Shown: positions 31,330-43,490 of the stretch, one piece after another | Numbering within the stretch: position 1 is the stretch's first letter | How the letters are laid out: each line of letters begins with the position of its first letter | The notes under the pieces: model-generated | Databases searched by the model: none | Told to the model about the DNA's origin: nothing | Seen by the model: the letters and a program-made list of their open reading frames with translations, nothing else | Translations under genes and position numbers: made by a program | Assembly: GCA_021234155.1 (NCBI GenBank) | Contig: JAJEKV010000049.1 | Span: 6,212,432-6,276,431 of the forward strand | DNA: 64,000 nt | Source: Isoetes taiwanensis | Taxonomy: Eukaryota; Streptophyta; Lycopodiopsida; Isoetales; Isoetaceae | Reading direction: 5' to 3'

Positions 31330-33480
31330 CCTTCAAGAGTTCTCTATCATCGCCCTAGTTTTTTCACTAATTCGCAGAATCGAAAGCCCTGCCCACTACC
31401 GATCACTATCGACAATGGCTCCGGTCTCTACGCCCAACCATAATCTAGCTTGTTTTCAGTTGCTGGTAGCGTATGTCATTAGGATTGGGTCTCCACTTGC
31501 TGCTCCAAAGAATCCCTATATCGCATTGCATATGAGGTTCCTTCGCAATAGGTTCAAACCAAGAGACAAACACTCCTTCAATGTGGAGATTAGGGTCCCC
31601 TCTCTTATTGGGTCCTTCTTCGCAAAAAACCTATCCATGTTTCCGGGCAGCTTATCATGTGGTCCGATTAGCAAGAGCATTCCCTTCTTGACATCTTGGT
31701 AGGGTCGAATATTTCTTAACCGGTTCTGGGTCTACCCGAGAAAGGCCCAACGCAATGAGATGCTTCCAATGTGCTCATCCACAAACACTCTTTCTCGGGT
31801 TCTTCCAAATGCACTTTGCCCGTGCCGGGCTTAAATCCCTAATGAGAGCCCACCGCCGCACGCCACCAAGCACTCGCACAAGGTGGACCAAGAGTCAATA
31901 ACTTCACCATATATGTGTTGGACCATGACTTACGTCACAAATTTCTAGAAATAGCCGCCTAAAGGCATCATGTGTACTTGGCACAGAAGCTCTTAATGCA
32001 CCTTATATCTTCAAGCTCCCATATGGCTGCAGTGACCTTAGGTGACCCTCTCTGAATCATAGGTAAACCTTGGGCATCCTCCTTCCACATTTCCCGATTC
32101 CCTTTTCAGGAGCCACTCCTATGCCCCGCCTCATCTTTGTAGAACATTAGTGGCCATCCATCCTTCATGCAAAAACTTGGAAGAGTAGAGGTTCCAAGTG
32201 ACTACATAAACGTCCTTCTTATCGTGATAAAACCTTTCACGTAATTCTTCCAATCGTGAACCTCTCTCACAAGGTAAGGCTTAAGGAGCCTTTGAATCAT
32301 ACCCGGGCCAAGAGTTGCATAAGCTCCCCACACAGTCAATGCATCCGATCTTCTCATTAGAGTAGAGTAGTTTCCAAATAGGGCATCTATGTCATCGCGG
32401 GTGTGTCCAACCATCAGAATCCCAAATGACTTGATCAAATACACCTAACCAAACCAAGCAATATGACAAGTAAGAGAAAAGATATCTATTCTTATCTCCG
32501 ACCGAGCAATTATCTAGTCGCAAGTAAAATTCCTAGGCAACTTGTTTGCTACCATGGGGCCTTTGATAGGGAGGCATAAAATCATTTCTACCGCTTATTC
32601 ATCATTTTGTCCCGAGGTTATCTGTGTTTAAAATTGCCGCACTTCAAATGCCGTGACGCATCAAGATCTCAAAATGGCCCCAATTATCCTCGTGATGATT
32701 CTCCAATGTCTTCAAGGTATGATTCAAGGATCCCACATGAAAATTAGAATCATCGTGCCGTGAGGTCCAAAGTGGAGAAGTGGCCCAAGGCACCTATACT
32801 CATGGCCGCGGGTATGAGAGCACCCTGTGAACACTCCACCTTACCGCTCACCCTCCATACGTGACTTTGCTAGCTTCTAGACGAGGGACCACATATCTTA
32901 TTCTCGATCCATCTTATCATGTATAATGGTTAAAGCTGCGCTCAGAGATTCCATGCGACAAAGCCTCCAGACCAGAAGGCTCCCCGCGAAGAAATCTGGC
33001 CGCTATATGCATTTCTATTGCAAGTAATTTTCTTTCGTTTGGGATCTCTCGGGTCTTAGCAAGCTTTTCCTTTATGACAATAATGTGTTACACTTGGAAA
33101 ATGCTGCTATCCTCTTAGCTATTGATACCTAATGATTCTTCAAGCGCATGTAAAATGACTTGGCGAGAAATATGCTTGCCCTCGGCTATCTCAGAACGAA
33201 ATATCTACTTGGTGTATATCCTTCTTAGTCAAGATGTAAGGTAGCTTCTTAATATTTTGTTCATACCCTCGCCAGTAATTTTCGAAAGGTGGCATCGTTT
33301 CTCAAGCAAGCTGGCCCTATGACATCATAGATAGTAATAAAAGATTGCCAAACAAAGTATGAGACCTGGCTTCTTAGACTCAAGATTTCAAGGCTCAACA
33401 ATTCGTGGCCATCATTATAAGAGCTTCTTCCACTTGTAAAAGTGGAAAATGGGAATGCCATAGGCTTTATGCCATGCTTT
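31330..33480 (-). pseudogene. Decayed gene with LDN...NKNRYL and VGHTxDDIDALFG motifs
   Basis: On the - strand, several frames carry coding-like blocks in order: FCVWQS-like and NDGHELLSLEILSLRS (about 33300-33420), FHVGSLNHTLKTLENHHEDN (about 32650-32740), LRLDNCSVGDKNRYLFSYLS (about 32465-32525), VGHTRDDIDALFGNYSTLM (about 32355-32412), and PYQDVKKGMLLLIGPHDKLP (about 31640-31700). The pair LDN...KNRYL and VGHTHDDIDALFG matches, from memory, the uncharacterised DUF7869-type proteins found in many copies in early-diverging plants and animals. Function is unknown, and their multicopy nature suggests a mobile-element origin (inference). Stops and frameshifts throughout. Confidence 0.5.
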
Positions 33481-34855
33481 CACGCACACCCGCTTGTTAT
33501 TCAATATCGGGCCATATGGACTAAGCACCATTTTCCGAAAGCAAAGATCTAGCATGTTATATGCAAAAGTTGTGCCTCCGAGGATCATGTTCCAAAGAAA
33601 AGGTTCTCAAGTGCAAGCTTATCTCCTCGATGTGTAAAATTTGCACAAAGATCGCTTCATGCAGCATTTGATGACCTCGAAAGTCTAGAATAGCCTCGCG
33701 ACTAGTTTTTCTTTCACATTTACTCAGGCCGGGCGCAGGTTCGGGTCTCCTCATTGACCATGTCAGAAGGTTCTTTTGGTGATGCCAATTTCGGTCTAAT
33801 GGGAGTAAGGTCTATTCTCCACATCCTTCTCCTCTTCACCGCAACTACAAGAGTAGAAACTGAATGTTATCAACGAGCACGGTGTGGGCTATGGGCCATC
33901 CTTACAAGGTCATGCAAATGGGGCATTTCTCGCACAGCCCGCAAATAAGATAGAGATCTTTTCGTGCATTGGAAAATAAACTATGATAGTAGTCAGCCAT
34001 CGAGCCTTCCCCAACTTCACGACACAAAGATGGTTTGATCAAGAAAACGATAACACCATAGGCATAAGCCATGTAGCAAAGATTCATGAGTGTGCACGCC
34101 TTCTCAACTAACTCACCCTAGAAAGCCCTTGCACATGATTCATTCCCACATCAAGCAACCCTCATTCCCTCCGGGCTCCGCCAGCCTATGCGCTTTATCC
34201 GACCTCGTGGGGTGCATGCTTCCTCATCTCTATCAAGTTGAGCAAAGAATGTCCTTCTCTTGTACCACAAATACAAAGTCCCCACAGCCTTCAATCTATT
34301 TTTCTATTTCCATTTCGAATTGCAATGTGTAATCGCCCATCCGTAATATTTCACAATTGAACGCATAAACCATACCCTCCTGACAAATAATTGTGATGGC
34401 GCCAAATTGTGGACTCTTCATTCTCGCCTACCTTTTCCCCAAATAGATACAAATGGAATTACATCACCATCCCGCAAAACAAGAGGTCGTGGAATAGCGC
34501 CGCCGCGATCCTCGTGAAGCGTAAAGCACCGTGATCACAAACTACTACAAAAAATAGGAACCTAAAAATAAAAAATGCTCGATTCACGCCACCGCGACCC
34601 TACCCAGCATGGGTAAGAACGCTGGCCGCACTTTTGTACATTCACACTAGCCGCTTTCGAGCAAGAACTGCAAGTAAATCACATTTCCGAGGCTAGCTAG
34701 TGGTTTCAACTCAAAGTTGTCGAGCAGCCGGGAGTTCATTGGCATTACAGCAAGTGTAGATTTCGTTGAAGGTAGTCATGACCAAGGATCTCGTGAGCAC
34801 CAAAGTTATAATGCATCACTTACGTAATAAAGCATTACTTCAGTACCTCACGTAT

Positions 34856-34960
34856 CACTTGCGGGCGCTAACGCCAACTTGTAGCCTGCGGGCGCTAACG
34901 TAAGCTAACTTGTAAGCTCTGGTATGTCAACGCCAACTTGTAAATTCACGGCCGTAGTAT
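34856..34960. repeat. Short GC-rich tandem repeat
   Basis: The unit GCGGGCGCTAACG(CC)AACTTGTA occurs about three times with substitutions and small indels. Confidence 0.6.
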
Positions 34961-35964
34961 CATAAAACAAAGGTTTAGCGTTTCATCCACATGGAGAAAA
35001 GAAAGCATATACCAAACACGCTTACATTGTATAATAAAATACAATTGAGTGCACAGCTTTTGCTTAGAACATCTATTTTACATAGTTAAAATAAAGTATC
35101 GAGGTATCTATCAATCCATGCAATACATAGTGATGTTAGTGCAGACTCGAGGTTGTAGTTATAATTAAAATTCGCTGCAAATATAGACGCTTGAGTTCAC
35201 TTGAGGATATGCATCAATAGGCCTTTTACCTCAAACCTCAATTCATGCACAAGTGCACTCAACGTAGTGGCTGGGACAGTAAGCTGACATCGCTTCTTCA
35301 ATGGATGCGAATTTCACAGCTTAAATTCCCTCAGCCCCTCGACTTTGCTCCAGTTTTAGGCGCAAATTTCCGGGCCAGCCAAGATCTTGCAAAAACACGA
35401 AATTTGAATTGGCTTTCCCCGCTTCTCAATCTGGTTTGTTCTCGATTTCAAATTCTGGCTAGCCATCTCACCGGCCCGTGAACCGGATTTTTTGGGGCAT
35501 TTATGGTCGTGATAATGTGTCGTCCAAATTACTCAATTTGAACGCTGACGCCCGCGGATAAGGACCTTTCCTACGGATTACTTGCTTTTTCGATATATCT
35601 TCGCGACGCATCGCGATTTATGTCAGTGAATAAATACGTACCGCCGCCTGGGTAATTATTACCTACGCTGCATTTAATGCCATTATGGCCGCACGCTTTT
35701 TTCACGCAATTATGAGGGAAGCGTAACACTCTCATGGCCGCTAGTTTCCTATAAATTGAAACTTCAAACCTTTAAAAACAAATTTCGACTACATTTCGCT
35801 CAAATGTTTAGCCGCTTCTTCGCCTCTCCGGAAAGCCGAGCCACTCCAAAAAGATCAGATTAACTCAAATACCACATCCCATGGCACCTGGCGACTCCCT
35901 CAAGAAGGTATTTCTTAACATTAGTTTCAAGCAAGATCAAGGCCGCGATCTTGCCTACTCGAGT

Positions 35965-36170
35965 TTCTATTGTTTTCATAAGTAGAGCCGCCGCCAAAGA
36001 TCGCGTCAGCGCCCGCTTGATAGGTTTTGTAATTTCTAGATGTACCGCTCTTCATAAGTGTAGATGCTCAACAAGATCAGCGCCGTCTGCTTGGATAGGT
36101 TTTGTAATTTCGTACGTTTGCCTTCATAAGTGTAGTCAAGCCAACAAGATCACAAGCACACGCTGTCCTG
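35965..36170. repeat. About 75-bp tandem repeat, three diverged units
   Basis: TAGGTTTTGTAATTTC recurs at 36021 and 36096. TTCATAAGTGTAG and CAACAAGATCA recur with the same phase, and a partial unit lies before them (TTTTCATAAGTAGAG, about 35973). Units differ by many indels. Confidence 0.7.
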
Positions 36171-39100
36171 GCCGAGTATAGATTTTCTTTTCTTTTATAT
36201 GTTTCCATGAGTACTCAGTGTAGTACGCCATTAGGTTCGCTAATCGCTGCATGTTTCTTTGCCGTATTAAGTGTTACACAAACGCCGCGCTTATAGTGTG
36301 GAGTTCTTCCCATTTTAGCCGCTTCTACAGATCGCTACCGCTTCACGTAGTTTCTACCTTTCCTTGCACCATTATGCGTTCTTACCGCACTCACCACGTG
36401 CTTTGTTTACAAAGACTTGCTCTTCCGAGGACCGTATGTCGAGCCACCCAGATATAACCCTTCCAATGAAAGGAAATGGTGTATTGAGGATTGCATGTTA
36501 TACCAAGACATTATATGGGTGACCGCAGTAAAGGACCTGTGGCTCAAGCTTCATGACTGAAAAAAGCTTGGTAATGAACAAGTTGGTACGCAGGTAATGT
36601 GGGAAGGCATTTAAGAACAATGTGCAAGATGCCATTGCGGCGCAAAAGATGAGGGACATTACAAGTATTGCAGCTGAGTATATTTTTTGAAATGGCGCAA
36701 TTATGACTCCGCTTCGGCGATGACAAATAAAGAAATGAAATAAAGCGCCAATAAAAGGAAAACGCCTTTACGCCGCCTAAGGGTTATGGCCGTGTTGTTG
36801 CTATCCTAAGTAATTTCTTTGTCGTATAAAGGGAAATACATATATGTTGAAGAGTGGTGTGTTAGATGGTATGCTGGGTATATTTAACAGACTGAAGGAA
36901 TTAGCACTGGTTTACAAAGATTTCTATTTTGATTGTGAACTCCGCACTAAAGAACTTGACATTACGTAATGCGTCAAATGACCATGTTCAAACTCCGTTA
37001 AAAGCTTCAAGACATACCCCATGAGGTCCTCACCCTCGCCGACAAGCCGCTCCGCTTGACCCTATTGCCACGTGTAACTAATTTCTTATCTTTTGGACAC
37101 TCAAGTATGTAGATTTGACCGACGTTGTCTATCTTGTCAGAAGAGGGTGACATGGAGCAATCCGTAAGATTTGAAGGGCAAGAAATTTTATATTATTTCG
37201 CAACCATAAAGATTTGCGCCGGGCATAACTCCTTTGTTCTATTGCCAACAGTTCGAAAGCAAAGAATCTAGAATTTACAAAGTATATAGAAGACGCATCG
37301 AGGGTGCTCAACGGAGTTCCTTAAGGCATAAGGAATATATAGAGTTGAATATTCAATGCAACGGCAATTGCAAACACCGGTAATAAAGAGAGCCACTGCA
37401 TTGAAAATCGGCAATAACTTCGCTGGGCTATCAAAGACAAGGCTTATGGTTGCCCTCCACAAGGACCTATAGGGATGCATTTAAAACTTCAGCCTTGAAG
37501 GTATTTGTTTTTACTGCCAAGTTCATGCACATCTTGATGACCTTGGAATGTTTCCAGATTTCCATGAAATTGCAACCACCACCTTGAAAGTGTGAGCTAA
37601 GGATGAAAAAACAATTCATTTTATGGATGTTGTTTTCAAGTAGAAGTTAATGGAAGCTCGTTCGTGGGTGAGTCGTGAACCTGATTCCACTATGTAGGAG
37701 TTTCCTGAATAAGCCATCCAAAGACTTCTTTAACAAGACCTCGCCCGTTGCTACGCAGGTATGTCAATGCAAGAGGTGTCACAAACCGATGAGATTATAG
37801 AAGGCAAGACGATTAAAGGTGCAAATGTGTTATAGCGGAGATTCGACTGTAAACAACGGGCAATCGAAGCATCAGAACCTCACTTTTATGAGGCGAGAAA
37901 TCTTTTTTTCTTATGCCACAAATTTCATCGCAAAAGATTTCTATAGTCGGAGGAATTGCTTCCGTGCTTTTCCGATTTAATCAACAGAGAATAATCGATA
38001 TAATGTATACCGTATACGTAGTAATGCCAAGGCTAATTATAACAAGGGATCATACACTAGGTAACCTACTCCGTAGGCCTTTCCGAGCCAATCAGAATAT
38101 TCTAAAGCCGTAAGAGGCTAGAAAGAAAGGAAAGAAAAAATATTGTCATAGCAAAGGATAAAAGGATGGCATCCCTACTTCCTCCCAAGTGTCGAGAATG
38201 CTTACATTGATATTTATTGACATCCCAGGGATGAACAAGGTAAGGGATTGTAAGAAATACACAGATCTATTTGTCAAGGATAGCTACCATGACGCATTGC
38301 CAAAGTTTATCACTTGGTTATTATCATGCCGCCAGTTGAATTTGCCAAATTGCTTGTACAAATGTATAAATTCGCATGTGGCTACTCTATCTTAGGTTCC
38401 TATGAAGAAACGGGATGGGAGAGCAAACGTAAGGGTGAACATCAAGATTTCTTTATTAGTCATGTGCATTAACAGAGTGATGTTCGTGGTAAATACATGT
38501 GCAACCGTGAGTTGAGCTTCACCTATTCCACACTCAAGCAAGGCTCCTAAGTCAACACCATTGCCTCCAATGTCACGCTTAATGTAATGAGGTTTAATTT
38601 GAGAAGATAAAAAAAGAAATATCGACTCTTTTATTAAAAAGTAAACCAAGATTCAAATGGGCTGCAATGGAAGGAGATCTTGTATTGAAATGCCAAATTA
38701 AAACCTCCCTTTATGCTCTACTATATTGTTGGAATGTACCGTGCCGCATCGATGGTTGTGTTCTGATTTCTTTCTACTGACGGCCGTGTTGTTTCCCTTA
38801 TGCAAGGCAAAAGAGCGTGGCTTTCAAAGTTCGTAGCGTGTCGCTTCCTCGAGGGCTGCTCTTGAAACGCTTGATAAATGGCCAATCCAAGTGCCGATGG
38901 GTTTGAGGAAGAGCCGAAGCAGTAGAGGGTTGAGCCTCGATCCACCAACCCGACATCAAGATTACCCAAAACACATCTATCAAAGTTGATTCCATTTGGA
39001 AAACCTTTTGATGCTAAGTCCTACGTAAGAGAGAATGCAAGAAACAAAAGCTGCTTTGTTTGAAGAGACTCGGTGCTGTATAGAAGCCCTAGAGTCTACT

Positions 39101-42100
39101 TCTTCAAAAATTGAGTGCACTTAATGAGAAGCTTGATGGGTACATGCCTTTCTTGACAAAGTAACATCAGTTTACGTATGAATACATGGAAGCAGCATCA
39201 CAAAGAAGACATGGAGATTGACCAAGATGAGGTTCTGTCACAGGAGCATCGCACACAAAGAAGAAGCGTAAGCTCTCATCCACGCTGTATCGCGTTACCG
39301 TGACGGAGTTTCACGGCGAAATCTAACTTATAGGCGTGGAGCAAAGGTAATGGACAAGGAAGAATGGGAGCCTCGATTCACATCTCAAGTAAATGATCGC
39401 AGCCATGGGTGTTGTAGTTCCAGAGATCACAAAAGTTATTCGTAGATGGACACAACACAAGCTATGGAATCGCAGAGAGCATGTCAATCGCATGGCCAAT
39501 GAAATGGGTGTGATAATTGGCGAAGTATTCAAACACAATCGTAATAATTACATTCCTTCAATCAAGAATTATGTTGTATATTACTCTTCCAATGGAAATT
39601 TTTGTTTTCGAACTTTGGTTTTGTCTTTACTCCATATCTTTTACCATATGTTTAATGTTAAAAATAATCGCGACCGCTGATCCTCTCAGAGTAAATTATA
39701 AGGGTTTTAAATAATGAATTTTGTGTGATATCCTTGCTCCTGCATCTTCTTTAACACAATGCCTCTGGTATGGTTTTAACAAAAGGTACATTATTTTGTC
39801 TCCTTCAAATATGTAAAATATCACAAGGCTCTCAAGGCTTCTTGGGCGTAGTGTTTTAACACTCCTCCTACTACGCTTATACTCTCATGCGGAACCTTTG
39901 CATTAGCAAGAAAAAACTATATTTCCTAATAAGACTCTAAGCCTTTGTGTGACCGAAAGTAAAAAACGCCAACTTTTACTCAATTGGTAGTAGTTTTGTA
40001 CTATATGGCTACCCGCTAAATCTATTTCATGCTAAACGAAATTCCAAATTTCTCTAATTAATAAATTCATGCTTATAACCTAAACACTCTGCATTTACCT
40101 CGTAGAATATTTTCAACTCAATTCTAATAAGCAAAAATGTACTAATTAATTTGCTATAAAGTGCAATTACCCCAATAGGTGGTCAGAATTGCTTTAACAA
40201 CACACGCCAGCTAGAGTTGATATCTGTGAATCAATGTGTCAAGACTACCAAATTCCTTCAACTCACCCTTGCAGACCTCTTCAAACATTCTTCTAGATCC
40301 ACAAGATTAAAAGGCCTACCAAAGAATATCCATTGCAAATTTTCACTTGTAATTCAAATAGCCTTTAACGCATCTACAACGCACCAAGTAACGCAACTTA
40401 AATATCTAATCACTAAAAAATGCGTATAAAATACCTCGGCGCAATGTCTTCGGGTTCTTGTGTCTTGTAACCTTCTATACTACCGTAGATGCATGCCAAA
40501 ATTTAGACATTCTAAAGACCAACATAGTTCTAATTCAATTTTTTGCACTACACCAAATGTCCCACTCACGCCAATAAGAGCTACAAATATGTATTTCATC
40601 CATTCCTATAGTTTTTCTCGCCATTGACCCCGTGGTTTCACATTACACGTGCCCTCAAATAAAGATCTAAGTGATGAATAAAACTAGAATATAATAAACA
40701 AAAATCAACACAACAAACTTACATTTTTGTGAGGATTTCATAATAGCCCCGCTTTTGAAAAACTCCAATTACTTTCCATATCAAACCTGCCCCGATAATG
40801 CCTTATATATTAAAGTTTGTCGTCAAAACAACATCCTCTTCATAGCAACGGGTTTACATTCAAAAAGACTCTTCCTGGGATAGCGACCCACACTTACATC
40901 AGAAGACAATCTTTCACTATATTCTACAAATTCTCTCCCATTTCTCATACTAGCCACACAATTTTGGAAAAGTTTGACAAGCTCTAGCTCCTCTTGGCCT
41001 CTAATTCCTGCAAATCTAGAAACACAATAATATGAAATGCGCTCAAGTAAAACCTTGGGATGATGAATTTGATGATCTTACATCAAGTAGGAAAGCTTGT
41101 TCAATGCTAAAACCAACTCTAGTCACCTTCTTCATTTCTTTCAAACTCCTGGCATCATTCTAGATCGATGCATTGCCGCTACATGCCAATCTAGACTCTT
41201 AAGGATAGGGAATACTAATGTCGAAAGGGACCGCTTCTATCCTTGTATTAGCCATATAATGATTTCTTTTACGACGTTTTAACAATACATCCAAATCAGT
41301 AACATATCTTGAAGCCCGCATTAGGCGTGGTAAAATAATGAGAGATAGAACAAAAATTCAGAATATTACCTAGAAAAAACATGTCTATAAGCGTTTACGT
41401 ATCTGCATCGAGCAAAACTTATCTAATTTAGCAAATCTCAATCATGAATCCAACATCCCTACTAAATCCTTGAATCCAAATCCTTAATCTAACATGTTCC
41501 TTCATTCATCAAATTGTTTCACAATGTTTTTCCCTCGTGATTTACTAATTCCACCAAAGATAATCTCCTTCTTCAAATTACCATCTCAACAAAAGGAACT
41601 CCGTATCAATTTTAGAATCAGATGGGAAAGAATTCTATAATGGAAGTTATTGTAAGTGCTATTTTGTAAGTCGCCTATACAAACAACGCTTATCTCAGAC
41701 ATCTCCAAATTCTAGCTACTAAAGTTTGCTCTAAATCTTCATCCTTTGTGTAGATTGTAATATCACTCAAAACAGGCTAGATGCACCTATGCTAAGCAAT
41801 GCAAAAGTTGAAACTAGGTAGACGCATAACTATGCCCTCGCACATCTTCAAGACACATGCACAAAACCGCTTATAACTTATTTCTTAAAAAAAACAAAGC
41901 TAGATCTTTGAAAATATTTCAGAGTGCTTATCAAGAACAATCAGACTTCCAATGATTCTCCTCAAGGGATACTAAAAATAACAAATCTACGGATCTTAAG
42001 TAACCAGAGTAGAGTAGTTTCCAAAAACAGCAGCAAGAATCAACATCAATGGTAGCTAGTAATGTAGCTAAACTCAGCACTCTTTCCTAAATCACATCGA

Positions 42101-43130
42101 CAATTATAAAATGACTCCTAGTGCCATCTCCATCGGCCCATTCTCGCTTTGGTTTGAACGGGAAGAAAAGAATGAATAGAGAGCAAAAAAGTCCTTTTGT
42201 AGCTAGTACACGTCGCTGAATGATTGGTTTTTCCACGTTACAAAAATGTTAAGCTACATTCTAGCATGAACTATGCCTCCATGTTCGCACGTTGGCATGG
42301 TTTATGCCAAAATGTTGCCTAAAACAACATTCTTGTATACCTAAGCTAGTATGCTTACCGTTACTGCTGCCGAATTTGTCAAAAGAGCGAGGAAAGATTA
42401 GGTCAAGACTTTTTATATTTAATAATAGAATAGAATCGAATAGAAAATTTTTTAATATCCACGCGGACAATGATGATGTGAGCTGCCACCATGTGTGAGG
42501 AGTATAGCCTTCACAGGCTGGATGTTTAATTCGTTTAAGGATAATCTCGACAGTTAGATGGTTTAAGCCTTTATTTTTAGTTAGATTGAGCTCAGTTGCA
42601 ACTAATTAAGATTATCTACCCATTCGAGGGCGCAATATAGAATCGATTGAGACGATGGGTGGGTACTTAGATCTCTGCTCGGTATGGTAGTGCTTAAGGT
42701 GTGAAATATGATTCTACAGTTACTACCACTTAAATGACTACACACGTGTATGGTCGATTCTAGAGTCCAGGTTTCCAGGCTGGGTCCCATTATGGGAAGG
42801 GTGGTTTCTGGTTGTACACAAGTGGACCTTGACCTCTGTGTGAGAGCTCGCACACCGCCTCCTCCTACCTATTGCAAGCCAAGGATGCCACCAACAGCTT
42901 GCAAAGAGAGAGTCAATTCATAGTACCATAGTTGGCTCGCATTGAGGGTCCTTGCCTTGTATATATGGGCACAACTCTACTAGTGGTCCATCAAGGAGGG
43001 AAGCCTCTTGCAATGCTTTTACTGAATAATGTCGCGGAGGACATGCACCCAATGGAGGCCCAAAATTTATTTCGGAAAGTTCCTACCAGATGCCATCTAA
43101 ATCACGCTTCTCCCATTAGCTAGATGTTGT

Positions 43131-43490
43131 AGGCCCATGATGACATCCCTCCTCGCGGATGACCGTGAGCCATGCCTATCCTGGTGGAGGGATCAGAACC
43201 GCCCCGAGCCGGTCATCATGGCAGTCGCTAGCAATCGCACTCCATTGCCCGGTGCGATGTTCCCCGTGGGTCGCGCCTTGCTCAAGACCCTTCTCCGCAC
43301 GTCTTGGGATGCCGCCATCCGTGAGACCAAACATCTGCTGTTGGGATGCCCGGGCGAGGTATCCGCTTTCTTTGTTCTTGAGGAAGGAGCGTATTGACTC
43401 ATGGCCTCGGCAGGGGCGGAGGTGGGATCAATGACTTGCCTAGAGTGTGCTGCTAGAGCTCCTACACTCATCAACCATCTCATAAGTGGG
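43131..43490. other. GC-rich island, no gene recognised
   Basis: A 350-bp patch of clearly higher GC than its surroundings, open on both strands for 86-96 codons (for example 43137-43397 on +, 43193-43483 on -). Overlapping open frames on both strands are expected from GC content alone. No domain recognised. Confidence 0.35.

Larger units (their letters stand above)
33481..43130. other. ORF-poor region I
   Basis: No frame longer than about 80 codons and no recognised domain on either strand. Short coding-like blocks occur (for example YTDLFVKDSYHDALPKFITW near 38250 on +), but they match nothing I know. AT-rich background with frequent GCCGC/CCGCTT words. It contains the tandem repeats at 34856 and 35965. 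Confidence 0.4.

Noticed and set aside
34856-36170. CRISPR array
   Set aside because: The repeats are irregular, diverged and few, in a plant nuclear context; ordinary tandem repeats.
43137-43483. Overlapping 86-96-codon frames in a GC-rich island
   Set aside because: Open on both strands at once, as expected from GC content. No domain or start context supports either.
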